Shown here: piece after piece, positions 1 through 6,947 of the stretch
Layout: each line of letters opens with the position of its first letter
Position numbering within the stretch: the stretch's first letter is position 1
DNA from: Lachnospiraceae bacterium
GTDB lineage: Bacteria; Bacillota_A; Clostridia; Lachnospirales; Lachnospiraceae
Length of the DNA: 9,534 bases
Direction of reading: 5' to 3'
NCBI GenBank assembly: GCA_009774655.1
Contig: VSOD01000134.1
Span: 1 to 9,534 of the forward strand
Made by a program: the position numbers and the translations under genes
The notes under the pieces: model-generated
The model's database searches: none
Seen by the model: the letters and a program-made list of their open reading frames with translations, nothing else
Told to the model about the DNA's origin: nothing

Positions 1-966
1 GTCCATATGATTCATATTCTGCTGTTCTACCTGACGACGCTGTTTTGCGGCAGGCTGCTTAAGAAACTGCTGCTTTCGGGAAAAAGTGTTTTACGCCTTC
101 AACAGACATGGTATCTGTTCGACGCCGGATTGCTGCTCCTTATCACCATCTATCTGTTCGACGATCTGATCCCGGGGCAAAACGGCTCTGTCGGCAAAAT
201 GATATACAATAATGTCCTGCATATTTCAGGGTATCTATTCGTTATGCTCTTTCTGCTTCTGGCCGTGCACTGCTCCTATCAGGAAAAAATGCAGACAGAG
301 GCGAAGCAGAAGGCCATGCAGGACTTACAGGATTACACACACAACCTGGAAGCCATGTATAACGGCCTGCGCTCCTTTAAGCACGACTATATCAATATTT
401 TACTCTCCCTGTCCGGCTATATTGCAAACCGTGACATAGACGAACTTGCGCAATATTTTGAAACAAAGATCTTCCCCACAAAGGCTCTGATCGACCAGGG
501 GGATTACAAACTGAATCAACTCGGTAATATTGATGTATTGGAGATCAAAAGCCTGCTCTCTGCAAAAATGATCTACGCCCATGACTCTGGGATCGATGTC
601 ACGATCGACATTCCCTGCCGGGTGGACAGCTTTCCGATGAACACCGTAGACCTCGCCCGGATACTGGGGATTTTTCTGGACAACGCGATCGAAGCCGCAC
701 CTTTGGCGGAACAGCCGCAGGCCGGCTTAAATATCATTCGGCACGAGGCCGGCGTATCCATCACCATCTCCAACAGCTTTCAGGATCAGGGCGCAGTGTT
801 ACATAAATTAAAGCAAAAAGGCTTTACTACAAAGACCGGACATCAGGGAATCGGACTTTCCAATGCCCGGAAGATCATCAGTTCCTATGACAACGCGCTG
901 CTGGAAACTTCCATGCAAAACGGCCGTTTCACGCAGCATCTGGAACTTACTGACAGAAAGGAATGA
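1..966 (+). CDS. AgrC-like GHKL sensor histidine kinase, 5'-partial
   Basis: Membrane sensor kinase of the AgrC/GHKL family, expected to phosphorylate the LytTR regulator encoded just downstream. The frame is open to the window edge; an ATG lies at position 7, but only about 90 residues of membrane region precede the cytoplasmic part, whereas AgrC-type sensors usually carry five to six helices, so the true start is probably upstream. Numbering from that ATG: hydrophobic helices at about 1-12, 36-52 and 70-90, a coiled dimerisation helix at about 92-122, the phospho-acceptor His126 in LRSFKHDYIN, the ATP-binding N-box LDNAIEAA (Asn226) and the glycine box GHQGIGLSNA at about 278-287. Only 6 nt separate its stop from the regulator ATG, so the two are co-transcribed. 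The ligand cannot be told here; AgrC homologues sense autoinducing peptides, but no agrB or agrD is visible in the window. Confidence 0.9.
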   Translation, partial: VHMIHILLFYLTTLFCGRLLKKLLLSGKSVLRLQQTWYLFDAGLLLLITIYLFDDLIPGQNGSVGKMIYNNVLHISGYLFVMLFLLLAVHCSYQEKMQTEAKQKAMQDLQDYTHNLEAMYNGLRSFKHDYINILLSLSGYIANRDIDELAQYFETKIFPTKALIDQGDYKLNQLGNIDVLEIKSLLSAKMIYAHDSGIDVTIDIPCRVDSFPMNTVDLARILGIFLDNAIEAAPLAEQPQAGLNIIRHEAGVSITISNSFQDQGAVLHKLKQKGFTTKTGHQGIGLSNARKIISSYDNALLETSMQNGRFTQHLELTDRKE

Positions 967-972
967 CATCAT

Positions 973-1692
973 ATGCTGGATATTTTTGTTTGCGAGGACA
1001 ATGCCGTGCAGCGGCAGACTATCGTGCAGTCCATTCAAAATACCGTTTTGATAGAAGAGCTGGACATGCAGCTTGTTCTGGATACAGACGACCCTTACGT
1101 ACTGCTGGAAAAGATCAGGAACAGCCGGAACACGGGCATCTATTTTCTTGATATCGACCTGGGCAGCGACATAAACGGCATGAAACTGGCACAGCTGATC
1201 AGGTTATATGATCCCCGTGGTTTCATCGTCTTCATAACCGCACATTCTGAACTAAGCTATATGACTTTCCAGTACCAGGTGGAAGCAATGGACTTTGTAC
1301 TGAAAGACACCCCTGCCGAAGCGAAAGTAAAGATCAGGCAATGCCTGCTTAATGCAATGGAACGTTACGCCCTGCAGACCAGTAGAACGCACAAAGTCTA
1401 TACGATCGAAACCGGCGGCCGAAAGATCAGCATAGATTATGACGATATTTTATTCTTTGAGACTTCCAGCAACATCCATAAAGTCATTCTCCATGCGAAG
1501 GACCGGCAAATCGAATTTTTCAGCACCATAAAGGATCTGCTCAAGGCATTCGGCGATGATTTTGTGCGCTGCCACCGGTCCTTTCTGGTCAACAAAAAGA
1601 ACATAAAAGAAGTGGACACCAAAAACCGGATCATCCATTTTATCAACGGAGAAACCTGCCTGATGTCCACACGCATGATGAAAGAACTCTAA
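973..1692 (+). CDS. AgrA-like LytTR response regulator
   Basis: Cytoplasmic transcription factor of 239 residues, the size of staphylococcal AgrA (238). The receiver domain covers about 1-125: acidic pair Glu8-Asp9, probable phospho-acceptor Asp60 in YFLDIDL, and a HSELSYMTF segment that closely resembles AgrA. The LytTR DNA-binding domain covers about 140-239, with FFETSSNIH (His169), RQIEFF and VRCHRSFLVN. By eye alignment with AgrA from memory, the base-contacting His169 and Arg233 are kept (His169, Arg234), the contact Asn201 is replaced by Arg202, and the redox pair Cys199/Cys228 is kept as Cys200/Cys229. The start follows an AAAGGAA ribosome site and lies 6 nt after the kinase stop. LytTR proteins bind pairs of short direct repeats; I found no convincing pair in the window, so targets are unknown. 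It ends tail-to-tail with the next gene. Confidence 0.93.
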   Translation: MLDIFVCEDNAVQRQTIVQSIQNTVLIEELDMQLVLDTDDPYVLLEKIRNSRNTGIYFLDIDLGSDINGMKLAQLIRLYDPRGFIVFITAHSELSYMTFQYQVEAMDFVLKDTPAEAKVKIRQCLLNAMERYALQTSRTHKVYTIETGGRKISIDYDDILFFETSSNIHKVILHAKDRQIEFFSTIKDLLKAFGDDFVRCHRSFLVNKKNIKEVDTKNRIIHFINGETCLMSTRMMKEL

Positions 1693-1701
1693 ATTTTGGT
1701 A

Positions 1702-3294
1702 TTACTTCGATGCCGCCCAGGCGTCAAGCTGTGCCTGCTTCTCCTCGATGATCTTCTGCAGGCCTGCGCTGTTCATCTTCTGCAGCATTTCAGGAATTGC
1801 AACTTCCGGATCCACGAAGCCAAATTCCAGACTCTTACGATATTCGTCGTATACGTTGGTAACTGCAGTCTGCTCTGTCGCAATATTGGTGCTGTCAAAA
1901 GCAAATCCGGACGCCGGAGACTGTCTTGCCTCCTCATTAAACTGTGCTGTTCTCTCCCACAGATCCGCGGTATTGCCAACGATCACCGTACTTGCGAACT
2001 GATTCGGATACAGCCAGTTTAACGTAGAGAACGTATCAGGGCTTGTTCCCGCATTGGCATCCAGGAAACCGTCCTCTGTGATTTCATAATGCGTTCCCTC
2101 AATCCCATAAATGATCAGATCCGCAAGTTCCGGATTTGTATAAAGCTCATTCATCAGAACCATGGCTGCTTCCGGATTGGCCGTCGAGATCGGAATCGCC
2201 CACGGATAGGACGCTACCGCTGAGGAAGACACATAATCTTCTCTTGTCTGGAAGATCGTCATATCCTTATCAGCACCTGTGGATTCCTGCACCTTGCTTC
2301 CCGGTTTTCCGCCGGTACCGTATGCCATCAGCACGCCTTCTTTCACAAGCACGATCACGTTCGTGGTGTCCGCAGCCGCGTCTTTACTGATATAACCGAG
2401 CTGGTTCCAGTTATAGACTCTCTTACAGAAGTTCATATATTCGTCCGTCTCAAACAGATTTACCACTTTCAATTCGTCGCTGCTGCCAAGAAGAACACCG
2501 AAATTGTTGCCGCCAATCTGGTCTACCAGCGTCTGCTGAACCAGGTCATTGTCCGCCGGACGATAAACTTCCAGATCCGGGAATTGTGCATGCAGCCTGG
2601 CAAAAATATCCTCCAGCTCTTCTTCCGTGATCGGGATGATCTCTTCTGCATCCGCAGGCGCCTCATAACCGATCGCATCCAGGAACTCCGTTCCCACCGA
2701 GATACAGCCGCGTCCTACGGCATAATCACGTGTATTCGTAATACCATACAATACGCCGCCCACACGGCACGCATCGATGTATTTCTGGTCGATCACGCCC
2801 TGAATACCCTGTCCGTAAGTCTGGAACAGACCGTCTTCTTCCAGATCCATCAAATATCCCTGATTGACCATATTGGAATAGTTTGCAAACAGTGTACTCA
2901 TAATATCAACCTGCTGTCCGCTGGAAAGCGCCAGTGTTATGGTCTGGTTGTAGGAACCGGAATCGCTGATCTGGAATTCCACTTCGATATTGTACTTTTC
3001 TCTCAAGATCTCGTTAACTGCATCTGTCACCATCTGCGTATCTGCCGGAGCGCCCGTCCAGGTCGGAAACGCCACTACCAGATGCTGCAGCTCGTCAAAA
3101 TAAGTATTTCCTGCCGCCGCAGCTTCACCGCCCGCTTCACTGCCTCCCTCTGCTGACTCCGCACCGCCATCCGCTGACTCTGCTGCCGCACCGGACGCAT
3201 TATCCGTTCCGGCAGAATCGCCGCCACCGCCGCAGGCAGTCAGACCGAAAGTCATTGCCGCTGCCAGCACAAGTGCTACTACTTTCTTTTTCAT
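1702..3294 (-). CDS. Lipoprotein ABC-transporter solute-binding protein (family 1, DUF3502-type C-terminus)
   Basis: Extracellular lipid-anchored binding protein of 530 residues, probably for an oligosaccharide. The N-terminus is a type II signal peptide: MKKK, a hydrophobic core and the lipobox LTAC with the lipidated Cys21. A low-complexity linker rich in Gly, Ala, Ser and Glu (about 22-62) would hold the domain off the membrane. The binding fold follows from about 65. The last ~130 residues, including FAFDSTNIATEQTAVTNVYDEY and LEFGFVDPEVAIPEM, resemble the DUF3502 C-terminal domain of LplA/YtcQ-like binding proteins, which usually work with LplB and YtcP-type permeases. The start is supported by GAGG 8 nt upstream. 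No permease genes lie next to it, so it is an orphan binding protein, or its operon is elsewhere. Its stop is 9 nt from that of the converging regulator gene and no terminator hairpin is visible there. The sugar cannot be named. Confidence 0.93.
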   Translation of the reverse strand: MKKKVVALVLAAAMTFGLTACGGGGDSAGTDNASGAAAESADGGAESAEGGSEAGGEAAAAGNTYFDELQHLVVAFPTWTGAPADTQMVTDAVNEILREKYNIEVEFQISDSGSYNQTITLALSSGQQVDIMSTLFANYSNMVNQGYLMDLEEDGLFQTYGQGIQGVIDQKYIDACRVGGVLYGITNTRDYAVGRGCISVGTEFLDAIGYEAPADAEEIIPITEEELEDIFARLHAQFPDLEVYRPADNDLVQQTLVDQIGGNNFGVLLGSSDELKVVNLFETDEYMNFCKRVYNWNQLGYISKDAAADTTNVIVLVKEGVLMAYGTGGKPGSKVQESTGADKDMTIFQTREDYVSSSAVASYPWAIPISTANPEAAMVLMNELYTNPELADLIIYGIEGTHYEITEDGFLDANAGTSPDTFSTLNWLYPNQFASTVIVGNTADLWERTAQFNEEARQSPASGFAFDSTNIATEQTAVTNVYDEYRKSLEFGFVDPEVAIPEMLQKMNSAGLQKIIEEKQAQLDAWAASK

Positions 3295-3321
3295 AGTATT
3301 TTCCTCACTTTCCTCTCGTAA

Positions 3322-3335
3322 CGGTATAGTTACCG
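3322..3335. repeat. Short dyad CGGTA-N4-TACCG in the binding-protein leader
   Basis: Perfect 5-bp arms with a 4-bp centre, 27 nt upstream of the binding-protein start codon. It could be an operator, or a weak hairpin near the ribosome site. The minus strand reads ACCGTTACG across one arm, close to a LytTR half-site consensus, but I found no second half-site at the usual spacing. Functional role uncertain. Confidence 0.3.
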
Positions 3336-3458
3336 CTTATTTGATGATATTTTCATTTTATGCGAAATTCCGTTTCAGAAAAATAACAATCTTGCTCTCT
3401 ATTAACACTTTTCTGTTTTCACTGTACATGTGACCATCAGCTCTTTTTCTTTGCTGCA

Positions 3459-3486
3459 ACTATGAAAAAAGACTGTTTTGTGTCAA
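3459..3486 (-). promoter_or_regulatory. Candidate promoter for the binding-protein gene
   Basis: On the minus strand TTGACA (3486-3481) is followed after 16 nt by CATAGT (3464-3459). The -35 is a perfect match, the -10 matches 4 of 6. It would start a long leader before the gene at 3294. A nearer TAAAAT lacks a good -35. Confidence 0.35.
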
Positions 3487-3504
3487 AAAAGGTCTGCATT
3501 GTTC

Positions 3505-3534
3505 TTTTCCTGCTTTTCTCTTCTTACCTATAAT
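3505..3534 (+). promoter_or_regulatory. Candidate promoter for the alpha/beta hydrolase gene
   Basis: A perfect -10 TATAAT at 3529-3534 lies about 50 nt upstream of the hydrolase start codon. The -35 is weak: TTTTCC at 3505-3510 with an 18-nt spacer. The AT-rich surroundings and the lack of another gene to serve support the call. Confidence 0.5.
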
Positions 3535-3572
3535 AAAGGTTAATAAAGATACAGAAAAGTGTTTCGTTTAAA

Positions 3573-3578
3573 AGGAGG
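3573..3578 (+). promoter_or_regulatory. Ribosome binding site deciding the hydrolase start
   Basis: A perfect AGGAGG 7 nt before the ATG at 3586. It fixes that ATG as the start rather than the upstream in-frame GTG at 3559. Confidence 0.85.
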
Positions 3579-3585
3579 ATTTTCC

Positions 3586-4482
3586 ATGCAAAAGCTACAA
3601 ACAAAAAGAGAATTGTCTGTCACTGTAAAGGAACAGCCCGTCACCCTGATCTCCGGCATCACCTTCGCCCAGGTACCCTACTGGTTTCCCTTCTATAATT
3701 ACAGGGACTTAAAGCTGGATCTCCTGCTTCCCTTTGGCAGGAGCAACGAGAAACGCCCCCTGCTCGTATGGATCTGCGGCGGCGGCTTCGTCACCATGGA
3801 GCGCTCCGCCTATATCCCCTGGCTGTCCTGGTTCGCGAAGAAGGGCTATGTGACAGCCAGCATAGAATACCGGTTATCCAACAGCGCACATTTTCCGGCG
3901 CCGGTGGAGGATGCCAAGAAAGCAATCCGCTATCTGCGTGCCCATGCGGACGAATACGGTATCGACCCTGCAAAAGTCGTTATCGGCGGTGAATCTGCAG
4001 GCGGAAATCTTGCCTCCATGACAGGCGTCACCAACGGCCTGGCCGAGTTTGAAAAAGGAGAACATCTGGAGCAATCCAGCAGCGTCTCCGCCGTGATCAA
4101 CTATTACGGGCCGACTTCCCTCGGCAAAGCAAAACGTGACGAAAAGTCCTTCGACGGCGTACCCCTGCCAGAAACTACAGCCTCGTCAAGCCTGATCCAG
4201 TATCTCGGTTTTCATCCGGGTGAGGAACCGGAACGGGCGGCCAAATCCACCGCGCAATATTATATAAATCAAGATACAGTGCCCTTCTTCATGGCACACG
4301 GGACAGCAGATTCTCTCGTAGATATCTCCGCCAGCGATGATTTCTATAATGTCCTCGTCCAGAATCACGTACCTGTGGAATATTACCGCATACAAGGCGC
4401 CGGGCATATGGGTATGGAATTCTATCAGGATGAAATGTGTCAGCGGATCCACGATTTTCTGGAAAAGGTTTTTGCCGGGTAA
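3586..4482 (+). CDS. Alpha/beta hydrolase, acetyl-esterase/BD-FAE-like
   Basis: Serine hydrolase of 298 residues, probably cytoplasmic because no signal peptide is seen. It belongs to the esterase/lipase group near BD-FAE and acetyl-esterases, which remove acyl or aryl groups from small esters or sugar chains. Visible elements: an oxyanion-hole segment VWICGGGF (about 61-68), in which Cys takes the place of the usual His of HGGG; the nucleophile elbow GGESAGG with Ser137; Asp242 in HGTADSLVD; and His274 in GAGHMGMEF, a full Ser-Asp-His triad. The chosen ATG has AGGAGG 7 nt upstream; the GTG at 3559 in the same frame lacks a ribosome site and would run through AGGAGG, so it is rejected. It is a single-gene unit ending in the shared hairpin. 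Closeness to sugar-binding genes and GH172 suggests deacylation of carbohydrate, but the substrate is inference. Confidence 0.92.
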   Translation: MQKLQTKRELSVTVKEQPVTLISGITFAQVPYWFPFYNYRDLKLDLLLPFGRSNEKRPLLVWICGGGFVTMERSAYIPWLSWFAKKGYVTASIEYRLSNSAHFPAPVEDAKKAIRYLRAHADEYGIDPAKVVIGGESAGGNLASMTGVTNGLAEFEKGEHLEQSSSVSAVINYYGPTSLGKAKRDEKSFDGVPLPETTASSSLIQYLGFHPGEEPERAAKSTAQYYINQDTVPFFMAHGTADSLVDISASDDFYNVLVQNHVPVEYYRIQGAGHMGMEFYQDEMCQRIHDFLEKVFAG

Positions 4483-4503
4483 ACCCTGGAAAAATTGTTT
4501 TTT

Positions 4504-4533
4504 AAAGGCAGGGGCCTCACAGCCCCTGCCTTT
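4504..4533. terminator. Bidirectional intrinsic terminator
   Basis: A perfect 12-bp stem, AAAGGCAGGGGC paired with GCCCCTGCCTTT, with a 6-nt loop CTCACA. On the plus strand the stem runs into TTTT after the hydrolase stop (4482). On the minus strand it ends in a T-rich tract (TTTAAAAAAC region) just 3 nt after the binding-protein stop (4537). It therefore serves both converging transcripts. Confidence 0.88.
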
Positions 4534-4536
4534 TAC

Positions 4537-5568
4537 TTATTTGATATTCTCATCCACAAGCTCCTGCATCTGCTCGCAGTAGCTGTCCAAATCCAGTTCT
4601 TCCAGCATATATTTCTGGAACAGTTCTCCCACCGTCTCAATATATTCCATGGAATTGGCCGGAATCGGCCTCACCTCCATCTCCACCGAACGCAGCAGCT
4701 CTCTGATTTCTGCATAGCCGATAATATGCAGCTCCTCTTCCAGAAGATCCTTTCTGGCCGGAATACTGTTTGTCATCTCCGCATAGAGCCTGTTTCCTTC
4801 CCGGCTCACTGCATAACTCATAAACCGTCTGGCCGCCTCCTTGTGCTGCGAAGCCTTGTTCAACGCATACTGCCAGGTACCGATATAGGTCACATGCCTG
4901 CCGCCCAGATCCGGCAGCGGTGCCATATGGATCCTGTCCTTTCCATACACACCGGCATCGGCATATTTCTTGATACCGCCGGTATACATAAACACCATCC
5001 CGTATTTACCGTCTATAAATTTCTGGTTCATCTGTTCGTACTGGTCGATCATCTGTTCTTTCGGCGTATACCCTTTATCGACGCACTCCTTGGAAAATCG
5101 GACGGCCGCCCTGGTCTTTTCATTGCTCCAGTCAAAGTAATCTCCGCCGAAAAGGTTGATCAGCTCTCCCAGTTCATTATATACATAGGTTTTCTCCCAG
5201 GAACCGCCGTATGCATAGCGCCCCTCACCCCAGTCATGCGCCAGAAACCGATAGAAATCTTCTTCTGTTTCTATCCCGGTAAGTCCGGCCTCCCTCATCC
5301 ACTCCTCATTGACCCAGAGCGCAAGAATATCCAGCACATAAGGCGCAGAGTAGATCTGCCCGCCGGCCATGGTAGTCTCCTGCAGATACTCCTGCTCAAA
5401 TGCCCGCGCGGTTTCTTCGTCCATGACATCGTCCTGCAGCGGTTCCAGATACCCTTCGTTCTTGAAGGCATTTATCATTTCATCATTCACCGCAAACACA
5501 TCCACCGAAGAATCTCCTGCCGCCCAGTATGTTTTCCGGTATTTACCTGCTCTCCTCTTCATATTCAC
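4537..5568 (-). CDS. ABC-transporter solute-binding protein, N-terminally truncated (probable pseudogene)
   Basis: The 343 residues from the ATG at 5568 match the body of a family 1 extracellular binding protein: AAGDSSVDVFAVNDE, GYLEPLQDD, GGQIYSAPYVLD, WVNEEWMREAGL and FIDGKYGMVFMYTGG are typical of sugar-binding lipoproteins. Intact relatives have about 420-450 residues, with a signal peptide, lipobox and some 60 residues before the GDSSVDVF strand; here that strand starts at residue 18 and there is no signal sequence, so the product could not be exported. Readable remains of the missing part lie upstream in other frames (see 5569-5716). The 3' end is intact and stops at the terminator. 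It follows the GH172 gene on the same strand, which suggests the two once handled the same sugar. Expression from the ATG at 5568 is doubtful, with only GTAGAGGTG before it. Either a decayed gene or a locally wrong sequence. Confidence 0.8.
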   Translation of the reverse strand: MNMKRRAGKYRKTYWAAGDSSVDVFAVNDEMINAFKNEGYLEPLQDDVMDEETARAFEQEYLQETTMAGGQIYSAPYVLDILALWVNEEWMREAGLTGIETEEDFYRFLAHDWGEGRYAYGGSWEKTYVYNELGELINLFGGDYFDWSNEKTRAAVRFSKECVDKGYTPKEQMIDQYEQMNQKFIDGKYGMVFMYTGGIKKYADAGVYGKDRIHMAPLPDLGGRHVTYIGTWQYALNKASQHKEAARRFMSYAVSREGNRLYAEMTNSIPARKDLLEEELHIIGYAEIRELLRSVEMEVRPIPANSMEYIETVGELFQKYMLEELDLDSYCEQMQELVDENIK

Positions 5569-5716
5569 CTCTACCCGGATATTGCCGGCTCTTCCTGCAA
5601 TATCCCTGAATACGCAGTGGAATCCTTACCTTCCACATTGACAGCTCTTTTAGCCGCACGCAAAGCTGTAGCGCTACATTCTGCGGCGGACCTGTGCCCC
5701 GCCTTAACGGGGCCAT
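5569..5716 (-). pseudogene. Frameshifted N-terminal remnant of the binding protein
   Basis: A strong AGGAGG (5721-5726) lies inside the end of the GH172 gene, 4 nt before an ATG at 5714-5716 that overlaps the GH172 stop by 13 nt; this is where the binding protein ought to start. That frame is one base out of register with the body and ends in TAA near 5540. In another frame KRAVNVEGKDSTAYSG looks like the mature start of a lipoprotein; in the body frame DIAGRAGNIRVEVNMK looks like the first strand of the domain. At least two shifts and a deletion are needed to join them. The frames are read directly; their common origin is inference. Confidence 0.5.
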
Positions 5717-6810
5717 CTGTCCTCCTTCTTAAGCAGCGGCATAAACGGATGATGCGGCTCCGTCTGATACCAGTACGCCACCGACGCCACATCGTCCTGC
5801 CGCTCGAAATTCCCCTTATGGCAGGTACCGATCTGCTGGATCGTCACCCGCAGATCCTCCTCAAACAGCACCGGATCCATAATATGCCAGCGATAGAACC
5901 CCCTCTGGGGCAGTGTATCGTCATTGTGATAGAAATTATGTACACTCATATCGTGATGGGAATAATACGGATATCCCATAAACGGCGTACAGTAGGTATT
6001 CTCCACCGTTCTGCCGTCACACTGACCGGCAAAGCTCCAGGCGCCGCCGAAATAGTCCTCCGTCCCTGTCCCGCAGATGGTGGGATACCGGTCGTCCCCG
6101 TCCAGGTAGAATTTGATCTCCCCTTCTCCCCACCAGTAACGCTCCAGCGCCGTCAGCGCCATATAAGTTCCCACATAATGGCCCCTGCCTCTGACCTGAT
6201 CCAGAATCGTATAGTCCCTCTGCTTCTCCGTAAGCCGCTCCCTTCTCCACTGGGCATGGAAATAGCAGATATCCTCCGGCAGCTCATCCGTCAACAGGTA
6301 ATCCACCTGATAGAAAAAGGCCGGCACCTCAACCTCATGCTGGTTTTCCAGCGTGATCCTCGCCCCTTTGTGAAAAGGCATGGGAAAATAACAGTTCATG
6401 CCGCGGGCCGGATTCACCACGATCGGCATGGAATTGACGATGCATCCCCGCCCGAAACCACAGCAGAAAAAATCTCCCAGAGGCGTCTCCACGGAAGGCG
6501 TCTCCTCATCATCCCAATACATCCGCAGCACCAGATCCCGCAGCACATAGTAATCTTTGTCCGTTCTGTCCGTCACCGTCATCCAGATATGCTGGATGAT
6601 ACCGGCCCCCTCGATCTGCGCCAGCGTCGTCACACTTCCAGGCGCCAACCCCTGAATACAGGGTGCCCCCTTCCTTGACGGCCCCAGGTTACTTGCGGCC
6701 ATGCCGCCCTTTCCCTTCTCCCCGTGAGGATTCTCACAGTTGATCGATCTGCTTTTTCCGTGTCTGGCCAGAGGCAGTGCGCCCAAGCCACCCATAAAAC
6801 TTTGAAACAT
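5704..6810 (-). CDS. DUF2961 / glycoside hydrolase family 172 protein
   Basis: Complete 368-residue protein of the DUF2961 family, now GH172, whose characterised members act on fructofuranose or arabinofuranose linkages. Family marks in order: ENPHGEKGKGG (26-36), HIWMTV (74-79), PLGDFFCCGFGRG (110-122), GMNCYFPMPF (137-146), YWWGEGEIKFYLDGDD (225-240), CGTGTEDYFGGAWSF (246-260) and SHHDMSVHNFY (284-294). Family catalysis uses two glutamates; Glu251 of TED and Glu229 or Glu231 of GEGE are the likely pair here, by position rather than alignment. No signal peptide, so it probably acts on imported sugars. The start at 6810 has AGGAGG 7 nt upstream; the longer frame back to 6966 crosses the permease remnant and is rejected. 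It sits between a broken permease end and a broken binding protein, apparently the only intact member of this operon. Exact substrate unknown. Confidence 0.92.
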   Translation of the reverse strand: MFQSFMGGLGALPLARHGKSRSINCENPHGEKGKGGMAASNLGPSRKGAPCIQGLAPGSVTTLAQIEGAGIIQHIWMTVTDRTDKDYYVLRDLVLRMYWDDEETPSVETPLGDFFCCGFGRGCIVNSMPIVVNPARGMNCYFPMPFHKGARITLENQHEVEVPAFFYQVDYLLTDELPEDICYFHAQWRRERLTEKQRDYTILDQVRGRGHYVGTYMALTALERYWWGEGEIKFYLDGDDRYPTICGTGTEDYFGGAWSFAGQCDGRTVENTYCTPFMGYPYYSHHDMSVHNFYHNDDTLPQRGFYRWHIMDPVLFEEDLRVTIQQIGTCHKGNFERQDDVASVAYWYQTEPHHPFMPLLKKEDRWPR

Positions 6811-6854
6811 ACAAATTCCTCCTTCCTCCATCTGTCTGCCAGCTGTGCTTCCCG

Positions 6855-6947
6855 TTACACCCTGACACCGCCGGCCGCAATACCGTCCACGATCAGCTTC
6901 CGAACACCGTTGCGAAAATAATGATCGGCAGCACTGTAAAGTTGTCA
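6855..6947 (-). pseudogene. C-terminal remnant of a MalG/YtcP-type ABC sugar permease, frameshifted
   Basis: Just upstream of GH172 the minus strand reads TVLPIIIFATVF in one frame and, one base later, RKLIVDGIAAGGVRV followed by TAA. Together they match the end of inner-membrane sugar permeases, which typically finish LP-hydrophobic-F-GI-AGAVKG. Restoring one C at about 6900 (TTCGG to TTCCGG) joins the two. Everything upstream is missing: the VOC gene takes over at 6945. The fragment ends 44 nt before the GH172 ATG, a normal operon spacing. Too short for ordinary gene finding; recognised by pattern only. Confidence 0.65.

Larger units (their letters stand above)
3295..3585. other. Divergent intergenic region between binding-protein and hydrolase genes
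   Basis: An AT-rich 291-nt control region. It holds a candidate promoter for each direction, a small dyad near the binding-protein start, and the hydrolase ribosome site. The candidate binding-protein promoter lies far upstream and would leave a leader of roughly 160 nt. I saw no riboswitch fold or small ORF in that leader. Confidence 0.6.

Noticed and set aside
2584..3156. A 190-codon plus-strand frame
   Set aside because: Antisense to the lipoprotein gene, whose signal peptide and fold are clear.
3301..3345. LytTR half-site (ACCGTTACG on the minus strand) near the binding-protein start
   Set aside because: Only one copy; no partner repeat at the expected spacing, so control by the neighbouring AgrA-like protein is not supported.
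3361..3377. Possible catabolite-response (cre) site, GAAA-N5-TTTC
   Set aside because: Several mismatches to the cre consensus, including the central CG.
3559..3585. Upstream GTG start for the hydrolase
   Set aside because: It has no ribosome site and would translate through the AGGAGG that serves the ATG at 3586.
4495..6678. A 727-codon open frame on the plus strand
   Set aside because: It runs antisense to both the GH172 and binding-protein genes, which happen to share a frame; its translation is rich in His, Leu, Ile and Arg with no family pattern. It is a codon-bias shadow.
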